In this document: positions 8,842-17,613 of the stretch, piece after piece | How positions within the stretch are numbered: the stretch's first letter is position 1 | How the letters are laid out: each line of letters starts with the position of its first letter | Origin: an uncultured Lachnospiraceae bacterium | GTDB lineage: Bacteria > Bacillota > Clostridia > Lachnospirales > Lachnospiraceae | Direction: 5' to 3' | Length of the DNA: 64,000 nucleotides | NCBI GenBank assembly: GCA_910585765.1 | Contig: CAJUES010000008.1 | Location: forward strand, 21,347 to 85,346 | Program-made: the position numbers and the translations under genes | Notes under the pieces: model-generated | Seen by the model: only the letters and a program-made list of their open reading frames with translations | The model's database searches: none | What the model was told of the DNA's origin: nothing

Positions 8842-9602
8842 CAGCATCCACCTCCTGCCATCAGGATCGTCAGGGTAGACGATATCTTCTCATACAGCTT
8901 TTCATCGCTGTCCCCGCCGCGGTAGATCTGATGAAACACCTCCCCGTCCTTGATGAACAGGACGCGGTTTGCCCTGCTCGCCGCAGCCGTGGAGTGCGTG
9001 ACCATCACGATCGTCTGTCCCATCCCGTTGACCGATGCAAACAGCCGCAAAAGTTCATCGGAGGAGCGGGAGTCGAGCGCCCCCGTCGGCTCGTCGGCGA
9101 GGATCAGATGCGGCTCCGTGATCAGCGCCCGCGCGACGGCAGCCCGCTGCTTCTGTCCGCCGGACACCTCGTATGGGTACTTTTTCAACAGCTGTGTGAT
9201 GCCAAGCATCTCCGCGATCGGCAGAAGCTTTTCGCGCATCTGCGGGTACGGTGTGTTCGCGAGCACGAGCGGCAGATAGATATTGTCCTCAAGGGTAAAT
9301 GTGTCCAGCAGGTTAAAGTCCTGAAAGACAAACCCCAGATTCTCCCTGCGAAACCGCGCGATCTGATCCTCGGTGATCTCCGCAATGTTCTTTCCGTTTA
9401 TAAGTACGGCGCCGCTCGTGGGCTTATCCAGCGCCGCGAGGATATTGAGCAGCGTGGTCTTTCCTGAGCCGGATTCCCCCATGACTGCCACATACTCCCC
9501 CTCCTCCACTGTAAAATTGACATTTCTGAGCGCCGTGACCTGATTTGCCCCAAATCTTGTCGTATACACTTTTTTCAGCGATCTCACTTCCAATATACTC
9601 AT
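8841..9602 (-). CDS. BceA-like ABC transporter ATPase
   Basis: Cytoplasmic ATPase of 253 residues that pairs with the FtsX-type permease. Motifs seen: Walker A GESGSGKTT, Q-loop FVFQDFNLLD, signature VSGGQKQR, Walker B LILADEPTGALD and switch histidine VMVTHS. All are intact. The start at 9602 has AAGGAGG 8 bp upstream. In such modules the transporter both removes peptides such as bacitracin or lantibiotics from their lipid targets and reports flux to the kinase. A promoter, a possible regulator site and a hairpin between the kinase and this gene suggest separate, induced transcription of the transporter pair. Confidence 0.95.
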   Translation of the reverse strand: MSILEVRSLKKVYTTRFGANQVTALRNVNFTVEEGEYVAVMGESGSGKTTLLNILAALDKPTSGAVLINGKNIAEITEDQIARFRRENLGFVFQDFNLLDTFTLEDNIYLPLVLANTPYPQMREKLLPIAEMLGITQLLKKYPYEVSGGQKQRAAVARALITEPHLILADEPTGALDSRSSDELLRLFASVNGMGQTIVMVTHSTAAASRANRVLFIKDGEVFHQIYRGGDSDEKLYEKISSTLTILMAGGGC

Positions 9603-9627
9603 ATCTGAATACCTCCTTGATACGACC

Positions 9628-9636
9628 ATTATAACA
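9628..9636 (-). promoter_or_regulatory. Extended -10 promoter for bceAB-like genes
   Basis: TGTTATAAT on the minus strand is a perfect TGnTATAAT extended -10, 26 bp before the ATPase start. No good -35 box is present, as expected for an activated promoter. Confidence 0.55.
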
Positions 9637-9679
9637 AAAGAGAGAAATGCATTCCCTCGGTTTCCCTAACATTTCTCTC
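9631..9679 (-). terminator. Hairpin with T-run between kinase and ATPase genes
   Basis: The stem GAGAGAAATG/CATTTCTCTC (10 bp, perfect) is followed on the minus strand by TTTTG. It could end the regulator-kinase transcript so that the transporter depends on its own promoter. Its T-run runs directly into the extended -10. Confidence 0.6.
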
Positions 9680-9686
9680 TCAATCC

Positions 9687-9700
9687 TAACATTTTTGTCA
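9687..9700. promoter_or_regulatory. Candidate BceR-type operator
   Basis: TAACA-TTTT-TGTCA is an inverted repeat of the form TNACA-N4-TGTNA, like sites described for BceR-type regulators. It sits about 55 bp upstream of the extended -10. The match is by eye only. Confidence 0.5.
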
Positions 9701-9715
9701 CAAATATTGTGTATT

Positions 9716-10768
9716 TTATTTCCACGTCATCCGGCGCTGGTCCAAATCCAGCCTGACCGTCGTACCGCTCTCCACCTCGGATTCAATGGATATCGCAAGC
9801 CCCAGCCTGTCGCAGATCTGTCTGCACAGATACAACCCCAGCCCGCTCGAACGTTTGTTCTCATGCCCGTTGCCGCCGGTGTAGCCCTTCTCAAAGATCC
9901 GCGGGAGATCCTCCGGCGCGATACCTATGCCTGTATCGCTGATACAGAGCGTCCCTGGCTTCTCGAGCGATATCGTCACTGCCCCCTCGTTTGTGTACTT
10001 CAACGCATTGGAGAGGATCTGCTCCACCACGAACGAGAGCCACTTCTCATCAGAAACGACCGTTATGTCAGACGCGGCGTAATCCAGCCGCAGTTTTTTC
10101 ATGATAAAGTCCCCGCGGAACTTCCGCACGCTCTCCCGCAGCACCTTGTCCAGACTGACCGTCCGAAAGACATAGTCCGAGGAATCGCTTCCTATCCGAA
10201 AGTACGTCAGCACCATCTCCACATACTGCTCGATGCGCAGAAGCTCCGACCGAAGCCGCCTGGATCGCCCGGAGTCCTCCCCGTCGAGATGCAGCCGCAT
10301 GGACGCGATCGGCGTCTTGATCTGATGCACCCACATCGTGAAATACTCCATCATCTCCCGGTGCGAGTCCGCCATCTCGTCCTCCCGTGCCTGCATCCTG
10401 CGGCACAGTGCCGATATCAGCTGCTGATAGTCCCGATCCACCGTCTTTGCGCCTGCCGAAACCATACCGCACACGGCATTTTCCGGCAATGAAAGGAGTG
10501 CAGGCAATTCCTGCGCTCCCTGCAGCCTTGTCAGCTCTCTGTGTCTCCTGTAAGCAGCCCGTACCGCCCGCCCCGCGAACAGACAGCCCAGCAAAAGGCA
10601 GATCGCCGCCGGGTACATCACAGCCGCCAGCGGCAGATGATACAGATAAAAGACCACCGCAAACACGCAGCAAAACAAAAGCTGCATCAGGATCATCTCA
10701 GCATGTTCCCACAGATACCGAACTGCAAATACCATTTTCCGATCACTCCCCACAACAATCTGATCCAT
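9716..10768 (-). CDS. BceS-like intramembrane-sensing histidine kinase
   Basis: 350-residue kinase with two N-terminal membrane helices (about 25-63) and almost no external loop, the layout of intramembrane-sensing kinases that take their signal from the partner transporter. The phospho-acceptor box is WVHQIKTPIAS (His148). The N box (EQILSNALKYTNEG) and G boxes (ISDTGIGIAPEDLPRIFEKG, then SSGLGLYLC) are intact. The start is taken at 10768, 6 bp after the regulator stop; the ribosome site is weak, so coupling is likely. A second ATG at 10735 has GGGGAG upstream and cannot be excluded. Confidence 0.93.
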   Translation of the reverse strand: MDQIVVGSDRKMVFAVRYLWEHAEMILMQLLFCCVFAVVFYLYHLPLAAVMYPAAICLLLGCLFAGRAVRAAYRRHRELTRLQGAQELPALLSLPENAVCGMVSAGAKTVDRDYQQLISALCRRMQAREDEMADSHREMMEYFTMWVHQIKTPIASMRLHLDGEDSGRSRRLRSELLRIEQYVEMVLTYFRIGSDSSDYVFRTVSLDKVLRESVRKFRGDFIMKKLRLDYAASDITVVSDEKWLSFVVEQILSNALKYTNEGAVTISLEKPGTLCISDTGIGIAPEDLPRIFEKGYTGGNGHENKRSSGLGLYLCRQICDRLGLAISIESEVESGTTVRLDLDQRRMTWK

Positions 10769-10776
10769 ATAAATCC

Positions 10777-11472
10777 CTATCCGCGGTCAGCAGCATTTTC
10801 ATCGGCGATATAATATCCCTCGCCAAATTTTGTCATGACAAAATCTGCCAGCCCGTTTGCCTCCAGTTTCTTGCGCAGCCGCCCGACATTGACTGTCAGC
10901 GCGTTGTCATCGACATAGCAGTCCATCTCCCACAGCGCGTCCATCAGCCGCTCCCTGCTGATAATCTGTCCTTTGCCCTTCATCAGCAGCGCCAGGATCC
11001 GGTGCTCGTTTTTCGTGAGGTCTATCGCTGTGCCGCGATATGTGAGCACGCCGCTCTCCACGTTGAGAAACGCTCCCCTGTGTTCCAGTATGGACAGGTT
11101 CTCTTTGTAGTCATACGTCCGCCGCAGCAGCGCCTGGATCTTGGCAGTCAGCACCCCGATGTCAAAGGGCTTTGCGACAAAATCATCCCCGCCCATATTC
11201 ATCGCCATGACCATATTCATGTTGTCCGATGCCGAGGACAAGAACAGGATCGGACACTTGGATATCCTGCGGATCTCTGTGCACCAGTGATAGCCGTCAA
11301 AGGCGGGCAGACCGATATCCATGATGACCATGTGCGGCTGGATCTCCGAAAATTCCGCAAGGATCTTCCGGAAATTTCTCACGCCCAGAACCTGCAGTCC
11401 CCACCGCTCTCCCTGGCTCTTTACAGCCTCCAGTATTCCGTTGTCGTCCTCTATCATATAAATGCGGTACAT
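10777..11472 (-). CDS. BceR-like OmpR-family response regulator
   Basis: 231-residue two-component regulator. The receiver domain spans residues 1-120, with acidic pocket EDD and phospho-acceptor Asp52 in VIMDIGLP; the conserved Lys is in VAKPFD. The winged-helix DNA-binding domain is at about 130-225 (NEHRILALL, then DDNALTVNVGRLRKKL). The ATG at 11472 follows GGGGAGTGG. It is the first gene of the set and probably activates the transporter promoter near 9630 through the inverted repeat at 9687-9700 (inference). Confidence 0.94.
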   Translation of the reverse strand: MYRIYMIEDDNGILEAVKSQGERWGLQVLGVRNFRKILAEFSEIQPHMVIMDIGLPAFDGYHWCTEIRRISKCPILFLSSASDNMNMVMAMNMGGDDFVAKPFDIGVLTAKIQALLRRTYDYKENLSILEHRGAFLNVESGVLTYRGTAIDLTKNEHRILALLMKGKGQIISRERLMDALWEMDCYVDDNALTVNVGRLRKKLEANGLADFVMTKFGEGYYIADENAADRG

Positions 11473-11652
11473 ACAGCCACTCCCCGATCTATAAATCTAT
11501 ACTATACATGATCTCCCAAAATCTCCTGCATCTGCCTGAAAATAAATGCCAAAAGCTTCCGCGAGACTATATATCGAGACTATATATATTATAACAATCA
11601 AAAATCCCGCTTGTCAAACCCGTAAAACATAGAAACAGTGCATTTGAAAACA

Positions 11653-11683
11653 TAAAGGGACTGTCCGTCCCGACAGCCCCTTT
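11653..11683 (-). terminator. Terminator of the LacI-linked importer operon
   Basis: Stem AAAGGGGCTGTC/GACAGTCCCTTT (one mismatch) with TTTTC on its minus-strand 3' side, 45 bp beyond the binding-protein stop. Confidence 0.7.
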
Positions 11684-11727
11684 ATGCTTTCACATCATTC
11701 TATTTCACATCATTCTATTTGTAGATT

Positions 11728-13404
11728 TTATTTGTAGATCGCATCCATCTGCCGCTGCAGCTCTTCCGTCACAGTATCAATACCTGCCGCTTTCAGCGCA
11801 CTCTGGTATTCCGCCACGATCTCCTCCGCCGTGCCGCTGTATTTGCCATAGCAGATCTGCTTCATGTAATTGGTGTGGATCTCCGTGATATTCTGGATAT
11901 ACGACTGGATATTGTCCGTATTCACGATAAACTGTCCGTACGGGTAAGGGATCTTGATCTTGTCGTACACCGCGTAGAGTTCATCGATCTTCTCCCAGTT
12001 ATTCTGAGCGTTGCGCAGCAGGATATCATCGTTGCGCCCCCACCAGAAATTTGTGATGCCATTGATATTCTGGGTGTCTGCATTAAACCCTTCCGGCTTC
12101 GTCATCAGTCCGTCCTCTGTCACCTCATATGAGACACCTTCCACGCCCTGGCAGAACAGCATATGGCACTCGGGGTCATTCCTGAGCAGATCGTAGACCA
12201 TCAGCGCCCTCTCCGGATTCTTGCTGCCCGCAGATACCGCCATCGCACCGTGCGTGATAGAAAGTTCCACCACATTGCCCTGCTCCTCACCAAAGTAGAA
12301 GAAGCCCGTCTCCGCGTCCGGATCATCCTGGTAAATGGTATTCTGCGGAAGCGCACTCACCAGACCAGTCCACATCTCCGTATGTTTCTGCACCGCGGCA
12401 ACCTGTCCGATACGATACATGTCTGCATTCATATCCTCTGTCATACTCGTATTGTTCAGCACGTCCGTAGGCCATACGCCGATCTCATCCCACTCCTTCA
12501 TCAGCTTTGCAAACTCAACCAGCAGTTCCGTCTCAGTCATATATGGAGAGTACACCGTGTACAGGTCATCCTTTTTGCCGCCCCACATCGCGCCTGCGTT
12601 GATGCCGTCAATGGAGACATAATCGCTGTGGGAGGTGATCCAGCCGCCCGACATCGCATTGTAGGAAGTGCCGTCAGAATCCCAGAGCGCGACCAGATCC
12701 GGGAATGTCTCCTTGCAGTACTTCCAGTATGCAGTCATATCCTCCCAGCTGTGCACACCGTCCGCAAGCCCGGCCTCCTTCGCCCAATCCATACGGTAAA
12801 TGTAGCCGTGGTTCGTCCACTGTGCATAGTTGTCCTCCGGCATCAGATAGATCTCGCCGTCATACTTGCACAGCTCCCAGTAGTCTGCCGGCACATTTGC
12901 CCAGGTCTGGGGTGCATAGGTCTGCAGCATCTCCTCTGACAGTTCCAGAAACGCGCCATTCTTTGCGTTCGGCCAGGAATCCAGCCAGTCTGATGATGTT
13001 CCCACCAGATCCACAGAGCCGTCCATCTGCGCCAAAGTCAGATTATAATTTGCAAGATAATCTGTCCATGAGATAAAATACGTTTCCAGTTCCGCATTCA
13101 CCTTTTCCGTGAGGATCGCATTCAGCTTCTCCATCATGTCATTGTACGTGTTGAGGGCGTCCCCGGAAGGAGCGTCCCCCGTGGTCATATAAGTGATCAC
13201 CACATGTTCCGATATATCTGCATCCGACGCCGTATTATCTGCAGGCGCCGCATCTTTGCCCGATGCATCATCCCCGGTCGCCACGCTGTCTGCTTCCGTC
13301 TTCGAACCGCTGTCCGCTGTCGGTGCAGCGTCACCGCCGCCGCAGGCTGTCAGACCTGCTGTCATCGTAGCTGCCAATAAAACTGCAAGTGCTTTCTTCT
13401 TCAT
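11728..13404 (-). CDS. CUT1 importer substrate-binding lipoprotein (long LplA-type)
   Basis: 558-residue extracellular solute-binding protein, the large size seen with LplB/LplC-type permeases. Signal peptide with lipobox LTAC (Cys21) followed by a low-complexity Asp/Ser/Ala tether of about 45 residues. The body has DLVGTSSDWLDSWPNAKNGA near the N-terminus and a long C-terminal lobe. It is the last gene of an operon permease-permease-binding protein and carries the terminator. Proteins of this class bind oligosaccharides; the ligand is not determinable here. No ATPase gene is in the operon, which is normal because such importers share an MsmK-type ATPase. Confidence 0.93.
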   Translation of the reverse strand: MKKKALAVLLAATMTAGLTACGGGDAAPTADSGSKTEADSVATGDDASGKDAAPADNTASDADISEHVVITYMTTGDAPSGDALNTYNDMMEKLNAILTEKVNAELETYFISWTDYLANYNLTLAQMDGSVDLVGTSSDWLDSWPNAKNGAFLELSEEMLQTYAPQTWANVPADYWELCKYDGEIYLMPEDNYAQWTNHGYIYRMDWAKEAGLADGVHSWEDMTAYWKYCKETFPDLVALWDSDGTSYNAMSGGWITSHSDYVSIDGINAGAMWGGKKDDLYTVYSPYMTETELLVEFAKLMKEWDEIGVWPTDVLNNTSMTEDMNADMYRIGQVAAVQKHTEMWTGLVSALPQNTIYQDDPDAETGFFYFGEEQGNVVELSITHGAMAVSAGSKNPERALMVYDLLRNDPECHMLFCQGVEGVSYEVTEDGLMTKPEGFNADTQNINGITNFWWGRNDDILLRNAQNNWEKIDELYAVYDKIKIPYPYGQFIVNTDNIQSYIQNITEIHTNYMKQICYGKYSGTAEEIVAEYQSALKAAGIDTVTEELQRQMDAIYK

Positions 13405-13454
13405 AGTTTACCTCCGTTATATCAATTTATATTGAACCCGGCAGGAGCCGGGCA

Positions 13455-14378
13455 TCAACCCTTCACCGCACCAACGGTAATACCGCTGATGAAATACTTC
13501 TGCACAAACGGATACAGAAATACGATCGGTCCCGTAGCCAACACTGCGTTCGCCATTTTCACGCTGTCCTGCGGGACATCTGTCAGATTGATGTACTGCC
13601 CCGCCACCGAGTTTTTGAGCGCGTCGATCTTGTTTACCACCTCGTATAAAGTATACTGCAGCGGTTTTACTTCCACCTTGGAGCTCAGAAACAGCGAAGA
13701 CTGATACCATTCATTCCAGTAGCCCAACGCCAGGAACAGACCGATCGTGGCAAGCGCCGGCTTGAGCATGGGCAGTATCAGGGACACGAAGATCTTAAAA
13801 TCGCCTGCGCCGTCGATCTTGCCTGATTCCGTGATCTCGTGCGGGATCGCCTTCACAAAGTTCTTCATCAGGATGATCAGCCACGAGGACATCATCAGCG
13901 GCAGGAGCACCGCCAGATAATTGTCCTTTAAGTGATAGGTCTGTACCATCAGCAGATAGTATGGTGCCAGACCTGCGGAAAACAGTGTCGTAAAGTATAT
14001 GTAGAAGGAGATCGCATTTCTGAACGGGAAATCCTTCCTCTGCAATGCGTACCCTGTCATTGCGATGATGGACAGTCCCACCGTCGTGCCGACCACCGTC
14101 AGCGCGATCGTCAGCAGATACGACCACCAGATACTGCCACTCCCGCACACCATCTCATATGCCTGCAGCGTGAACTGCTTTGGTATGAGCTGTGCCCCCT
14201 GCGTCCGGATCACAGACTGATCCGTAAATGACGTGCTGATAATGATGATAAACGGCACGATGCAGCAGACTGCATAGAGCGTGATGAATACATACCCAAA
14301 CCCCCTGATGATGACATCGGAAACGCCCAGTTTTACCTTGGCGCCAGATTCCATCATATCCATATTTTTCTTTGCCAT
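13455..14378 (-). CDS. CUT1 ABC sugar permease (LplC-type)
   Basis: 307-residue inner permease with six predicted membrane helices. The ATPase-contact EAA loop is seen as ESGKIDGAGDFKIFVSLILP near residue 205. The C-terminus QKYFISGITVGAVKG is typical for LplC. GGAGG lies 7 bp before the ATG at 14378. It sits between the partner permease (16 bp upstream) and the binding protein (50 bp downstream), in a clear three-gene operon. Confidence 0.95.
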   Translation of the reverse strand: MAKKNMDMMESGAKVKLGVSDVIIRGFGYVFITLYAVCCIVPFIIIISTSFTDQSVIRTQGAQLIPKQFTLQAYEMVCGSGSIWWSYLLTIALTVVGTTVGLSIIAMTGYALQRKDFPFRNAISFYIYFTTLFSAGLAPYYLLMVQTYHLKDNYLAVLLPLMMSSWLIILMKNFVKAIPHEITESGKIDGAGDFKIFVSLILPMLKPALATIGLFLALGYWNEWYQSSLFLSSKVEVKPLQYTLYEVVNKIDALKNSVAGQYINLTDVPQDSVKMANAVLATGPIVFLYPFVQKYFISGITVGAVKG

Positions 14379-14394
14379 AATCCACCTCCGATTT

Positions 14395-15324
14395 TCAGAA
14401 CAACGCGTAATCCGGTTCGATCTTCTTCACTACCCAGTTGACCACCATCACGATCACAAATCCGATCACAGACTGGTACAGACCAACCGCGGACGCCGTG
14501 GAGAAGTTAAAGTCCGTCATGGTCGCACGATATACATAAGTCTCAATGATATCCGTGGTCGTGTAGAGAATGGAATTGGAGCCCACAATATTGTAAAACA
14601 GTCCGAAGTTGCCCTTGACAATGCCGCCCAGTGCGAACAGAAGCAGGATCACGATCGTAGGCTTGAGCGAGGGAAGGATGATATAGCGGATCCGCTGAAA
14701 TCCGTTGGCGCCATCCACCTTAGAAGCCTCCATCATCTCGCCGTCGATCCCCATGATCGCCGCGAAATAGACCACGGAATTGTAACCTGTCTGCTGCCAC
14801 AGGTAGATCACGACCAGCAGTCCCGGCCACACGGCAGGATCCGCATAGGGCTGCCATCGCTCCATCCCCAGGCTGGTCAGGATCCCATTCACAAAACCGG
14901 TATCGTAATTCAGCAGATTATAAACCAGGAAACCTACCAGAACCTGTGAGATGAAATACGGCAGGAACATGATCGTCTGCGATACCTTCTTGAACCATTT
15001 GCTGCGCATCTCGTTGAGCAGGATCGCCACAAACACTGCCAGGAAATTGCCGAGCAGGATAAAAGCCAGATTATAGAGGATCGTGTTCTTCGTCAGGCTC
15101 AGCAGCTTCCCCGAAGAGGCAAGAAACTCAAAATTATCGAGACCGACAAACTTGCTGCCAAAGATCCCGTCCCGGTAGTTGTACTTGACAAATGCCACCC
15201 AGATCCCCGGCAGCGGCATGTAGTTGAACGCAAAGAAGAAAAGGACCGCCGGTGTGCACATCAGCAGCAGCGTGCGGGATCTTTTCACCTTCTGAAAAAA
15301 AGTTAGATCGCTTTTTCTTTTCAT
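14395..15324 (-). CDS. CUT1 ABC sugar permease (LplB-type)
   Basis: 309-residue permease with six predicted helices. The EAA loop reads EASKVDGANGFQRIRYIILP. The start at 15324 is chosen because GGAGG lies 7 bp upstream; earlier in-frame starts fall in the promoter. It is the first gene of the importer operon and lies divergent to a LacI-family gene. The predicted promoter overlaps a palindromic operator, so the repressor next door probably controls it. Confidence 0.94.
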   Translation of the reverse strand: MKRKSDLTFFQKVKRSRTLLLMCTPAVLFFFAFNYMPLPGIWVAFVKYNYRDGIFGSKFVGLDNFEFLASSGKLLSLTKNTILYNLAFILLGNFLAVFVAILLNEMRSKWFKKVSQTIMFLPYFISQVLVGFLVYNLLNYDTGFVNGILTSLGMERWQPYADPAVWPGLLVVIYLWQQTGYNSVVYFAAIMGIDGEMMEASKVDGANGFQRIRYIILPSLKPTIVILLLFALGGIVKGNFGLFYNIVGSNSILYTTTDIIETYVYRATMTDFNFSTASAVGLYQSVIGFVIVMVVNWVVKKIEPDYALF

Positions 15325-15362
15325 AACCATACCTCCATCTATCTTGTTCAAAACCGTGATTT

Positions 15363-15374
15363 GAAACCGGTTTC
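15363..15374. promoter_or_regulatory. LacI-family operator
   Basis: GAAACCGGTTTC is a perfect 12-bp palindrome with a central CG, typical of LacI-family operators. It abuts the predicted -10 of the importer promoter and precedes the lacI-like gene, so both can be controlled from one site. Confidence 0.75.
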
Positions 15375-15375
15375 T

Positions 15376-15405
15376 ATAATAAAAAATAACACAATCCATA
15401 TACAA
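15376..15405 (-). promoter_or_regulatory. Predicted promoter of importer operon
   Basis: On the minus strand TTGTAT (15405-15400) and TATTAT (15381-15376) are 18 bp apart. The operator lies immediately downstream, where bound repressor would block initiation. On the plus strand TATAAT at 15375-15380 may serve the regulator gene. Confidence 0.5.
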
Positions 15406-15447
15406 ATGTTAGATTTTTGGGAACTGTTCAGAAGGGTGGTATGCGTT

Positions 15448-16506
15448 ATGGGTTCTCCCAGACACAACAACAGCAGGGAATTGACAATTTACGACATAGC
15501 AGCAGAGGCAGGTGTGTCTGCCTCGACAGTATCGAGAGTATTAACAAACAGTGCGCGCGTGAACGAGGACAAAAAAATAAGGGTCCTGGAAATCATCGAT
15601 AAATACAATTTCAAACCCAATACATTTGCAAAAGGACTGATCGACGCCAAAAGCCGCACCATCGGTATCCTGATGGCTGATATCCGCGATCCGTACTATG
15701 CTTCCATGTTCATCGCCTGTGAACAAGCCGCGAGAAAGGAAAACTATTCCGTCACACTGTACAATTTTCTGGGTGATGTGGAACTGGAGGAATGCCTGCT
15801 CAGGAAGCTGCAGGAGCAGCGTGTCGATGCGGCTATTCTCCTGGGCGGACGCGACGATGAACTGAACACAGATATAACATATGTGGAGACGATCAACAGT
15901 GCACTGTCCACGATCCCGACCGTCATCACAGGCAGGCTGGACGGCACAGACTGCAATATGGTGCGGATCAATCACATGAGATCCATGGATCTGCTCATGG
16001 ATCATCTGCTCTCTCTCGGGCATTCCAGGATCGCAGTGCTCGGGGGAAGAATGGAGGTGCTGTCGACATTTGAAAAAGTTGCGCGCTTTAAGCAGATCCT
16101 GAAACGAAACCGGCTGACGTTCGAACCGGATCTGATCGGACAGAACGGTATGTACGATATTGATTCGGGCTATACCCACATGAACCGGATCCTTGAAAAA
16201 GGCCTGGCTCCCACGGCAGTGATCGCGGTCAACGACCACGCCGCGCTTGGGATCATGCAGAGTCTCCGTGAACACGGTCTCAAAATCCCGGATGACATCT
16301 CTGTTGCCAGTTGCGATAACACCTATCTGGCGGCATCGTCCTACCCGAAGCTGACCAGCATCGATTACAACTATGCAGAATACGGCGCCCTGCTGGTCCA
16401 GACAGCCATTCATAAAATCGATCGGCAGCCTGTCGAGCGGCTGCAGCTGATCGATCCCGCACTCATCATACGGGAAAGCAGCGGTAAGGCAAAAAAGACA
16501 ACATAA
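15448..16506 (+). CDS. LacI-family transcriptional regulator
   Basis: 352-residue repressor. The N-terminal helix-turn-helix reads LTIYDIAAEAGVSASTVSRV, followed by a hinge helix (FKPNTFAKGL) and a periplasmic-binding-protein-like effector domain (TIGILMADIRDPYYASMFIA to the C-terminus). The ATG at 15448 has AAGGGTGG about 8 bp upstream; starts further left lie inside the operator. It is divergent from the CUT1 importer, so a sugar inducer derived from the imported glycan is expected (inference). A GGAACTGTTCA motif shared with the palindromic elements lies just before its ribosome site. Confidence 0.93.
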   Translation: MGSPRHNNSRELTIYDIAAEAGVSASTVSRVLTNSARVNEDKKIRVLEIIDKYNFKPNTFAKGLIDAKSRTIGILMADIRDPYYASMFIACEQAARKENYSVTLYNFLGDVELEECLLRKLQEQRVDAAILLGGRDDELNTDITYVETINSALSTIPTVITGRLDGTDCNMVRINHMRSMDLLMDHLLSLGHSRIAVLGGRMEVLSTFEKVARFKQILKRNRLTFEPDLIGQNGMYDIDSGYTHMNRILEKGLAPTAVIAVNDHAALGIMQSLREHGLKIPDDISVASCDNTYLAASSYPKLTSIDYNYAEYGALLVQTAIHKIDRQPVERLQLIDPALIIRESSGKAKKTT

Positions 16507-16667
16507 ATGTGACAAGTTGCACAGAAACAATCCTTCAAATATGTGGAATATAGTAAAACTTATCTTAATACTTCTTAAAATATTGACATTTGTATATGAA
16601 ATGTTAATTCTTATGATATATTTTACCACTCCACAAGTCAAGTGTGAAGTCTATGCACTTGTCACAT
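16507..16667. repeat. Palindromic element (about 161 bp) after lacI-like gene
   Basis: ATGTGACAAGTTGCA (16507-16521) is mirrored by TGCACTTGTCACAT (16654-16667), and weaker pairing continues inward to TGTGGA/TCCACA. The centre holds a second palindrome, TTGACATTT/AAATGTTAA (16583-16607). No open frame lies inside. The remaining bases to 16752 show nothing else. Confidence 0.6.
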
Positions 16668-16752
16668 TCGTTTTCCTCTGTGTTACCCCTTTATTCCATC
16701 AGCAAACTCTCAACGTTTTGGCAGGTGTGAGGGCGGTTCCAGAATACTGTCA

Positions 16753-17331
16753 TCACAGATTCAATTTCTGAAAGACCTCATCCCTGTCGTCCTGCTCGAT
16801 CCCCAGATAGCAGCGCGTGACTGCAAACGAGGAGTGATTGTAGATATTCATCAGCATCACTTCCGGCACGTTGTTTTTCCACGCATGATATCCAAATGTC
16901 TTGCGCAGTGAATGACAGCTGATCTTACCCTCTATCCCGCTCGCGGCGCATGCCCCCCGTATGATCGCGTACGCCTGCGTGCGCGAGATCGCCTGGCTGC
17001 GTGACCGGTTATTGCAGAAGATCTTGTCCGCCTCGCATTCCGGATTCTGATAGGATCTGTACAGATCCAGCGCCTCCTTCGCGTTCTGGTTCAGCAGGAT
17101 CGTATTGCGCTTGCCCGTCTTCTGTTCCGTGACGCTCACGTACTTTCTCCATGTATGGCTGTCAAAGTTGTATACATCCCTCCAGTCCAGATTTAACAGA
17201 TCGCTGATCCGCAGCGCTGTGTTGATCCCCACTACAAACAGTGCATAATTCCGATATTGATCCTTTTCCAGAAAATACTTCTTGATCGTCTCAATATCAT
17301 TCTGATTTCTGATCGGTATCGTTGTTCCCAT
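16753..17331 (-). CDS. Tyrosine recombinase, catalytic domain only
   Basis: 192-residue site-specific recombinase. All catalytic residues are visible: Arg41 (ALRISDLLNLDW), Lys in the EQKTGKRN beta-hairpin, His140 and Arg143 (CHSLRKTFGYH), His166 (NHSSFAVT) and Tyr175 (RCYLGIEQ). It lacks the N-terminal core-binding domain of phage integrases, as do many DNA invertases and small tyrosine recombinases of gut Firmicutes. The ATG at 17331 has AAAGGAG 6 bp upstream. It is flanked on both sides by palindromic elements, the nearest inverted repeats beginning only 38 bp upstream of the start, which raises the possibility of an invertible switch. Confidence 0.9.
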   Translation of the reverse strand: MGTTIPIRNQNDIETIKKYFLEKDQYRNYALFVVGINTALRISDLLNLDWRDVYNFDSHTWRKYVSVTEQKTGKRNTILLNQNAKEALDLYRSYQNPECEADKIFCNNRSRSQAISRTQAYAIIRGACAASGIEGKISCHSLRKTFGYHAWKNNVPEVMLMNIYNHSSFAVTRCYLGIEQDDRDEVFQKLNL

Positions 17332-17369
17332 GTTGTTCTCCTTTCCCAGCAGCAAGTGCATAGTACTTG

Positions 17370-17524
17370 GGAACTGTCAATAAATTACTCATGACAATGA
17401 CTTGCCTGAATGCCCATCTGCGGCATCAGAAAATCTTGACACAGCCCACTATGCCTGCGATTTTCTTCTTTGCAGATGAACATTTATGCGGCGTCCTTGT
17501 CACAAGTAATTTTTGAACAGTTCC
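17370..17524. repeat. Inverted-repeat element upstream of recombinase
   Basis: 32-bp arms at 17370-17401 and 17493-17524 are inverted copies with 26 of 32 positions equal, each starting GGAACTGT at the outer end. The 91-bp interior holds a second inverted pair, CATCTGC...GAAAATC against GATTTTC...GCAGATG, and one TTGACA. It may be a non-autonomous mobile palindrome (MITE) or an invertible promoter segment; the near self-complementarity of the whole element favours the former. Confidence 0.7.
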
Positions 17525-17613
17525 TTGGGAGCTGCAGAAAAGTATCCTGCAGTTCCTTATATCGTACTATATCCTGCTCTAAGACGCTATCAGGAAATAT
17601 ATGATCTCTCTCC

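Noticed and set aside
15541..16641. Long minus-strand open frame opposite the LacI-family gene
   Set aside because: Opposite a complete LacI protein; no family resemblance, and the frame runs through the palindromic element.
16753..17331. Prophage or integrative element integrase
   Set aside because: Lacks the N-terminal core-binding domain, and no phage, conjugation or attachment-site genes lie on either side.
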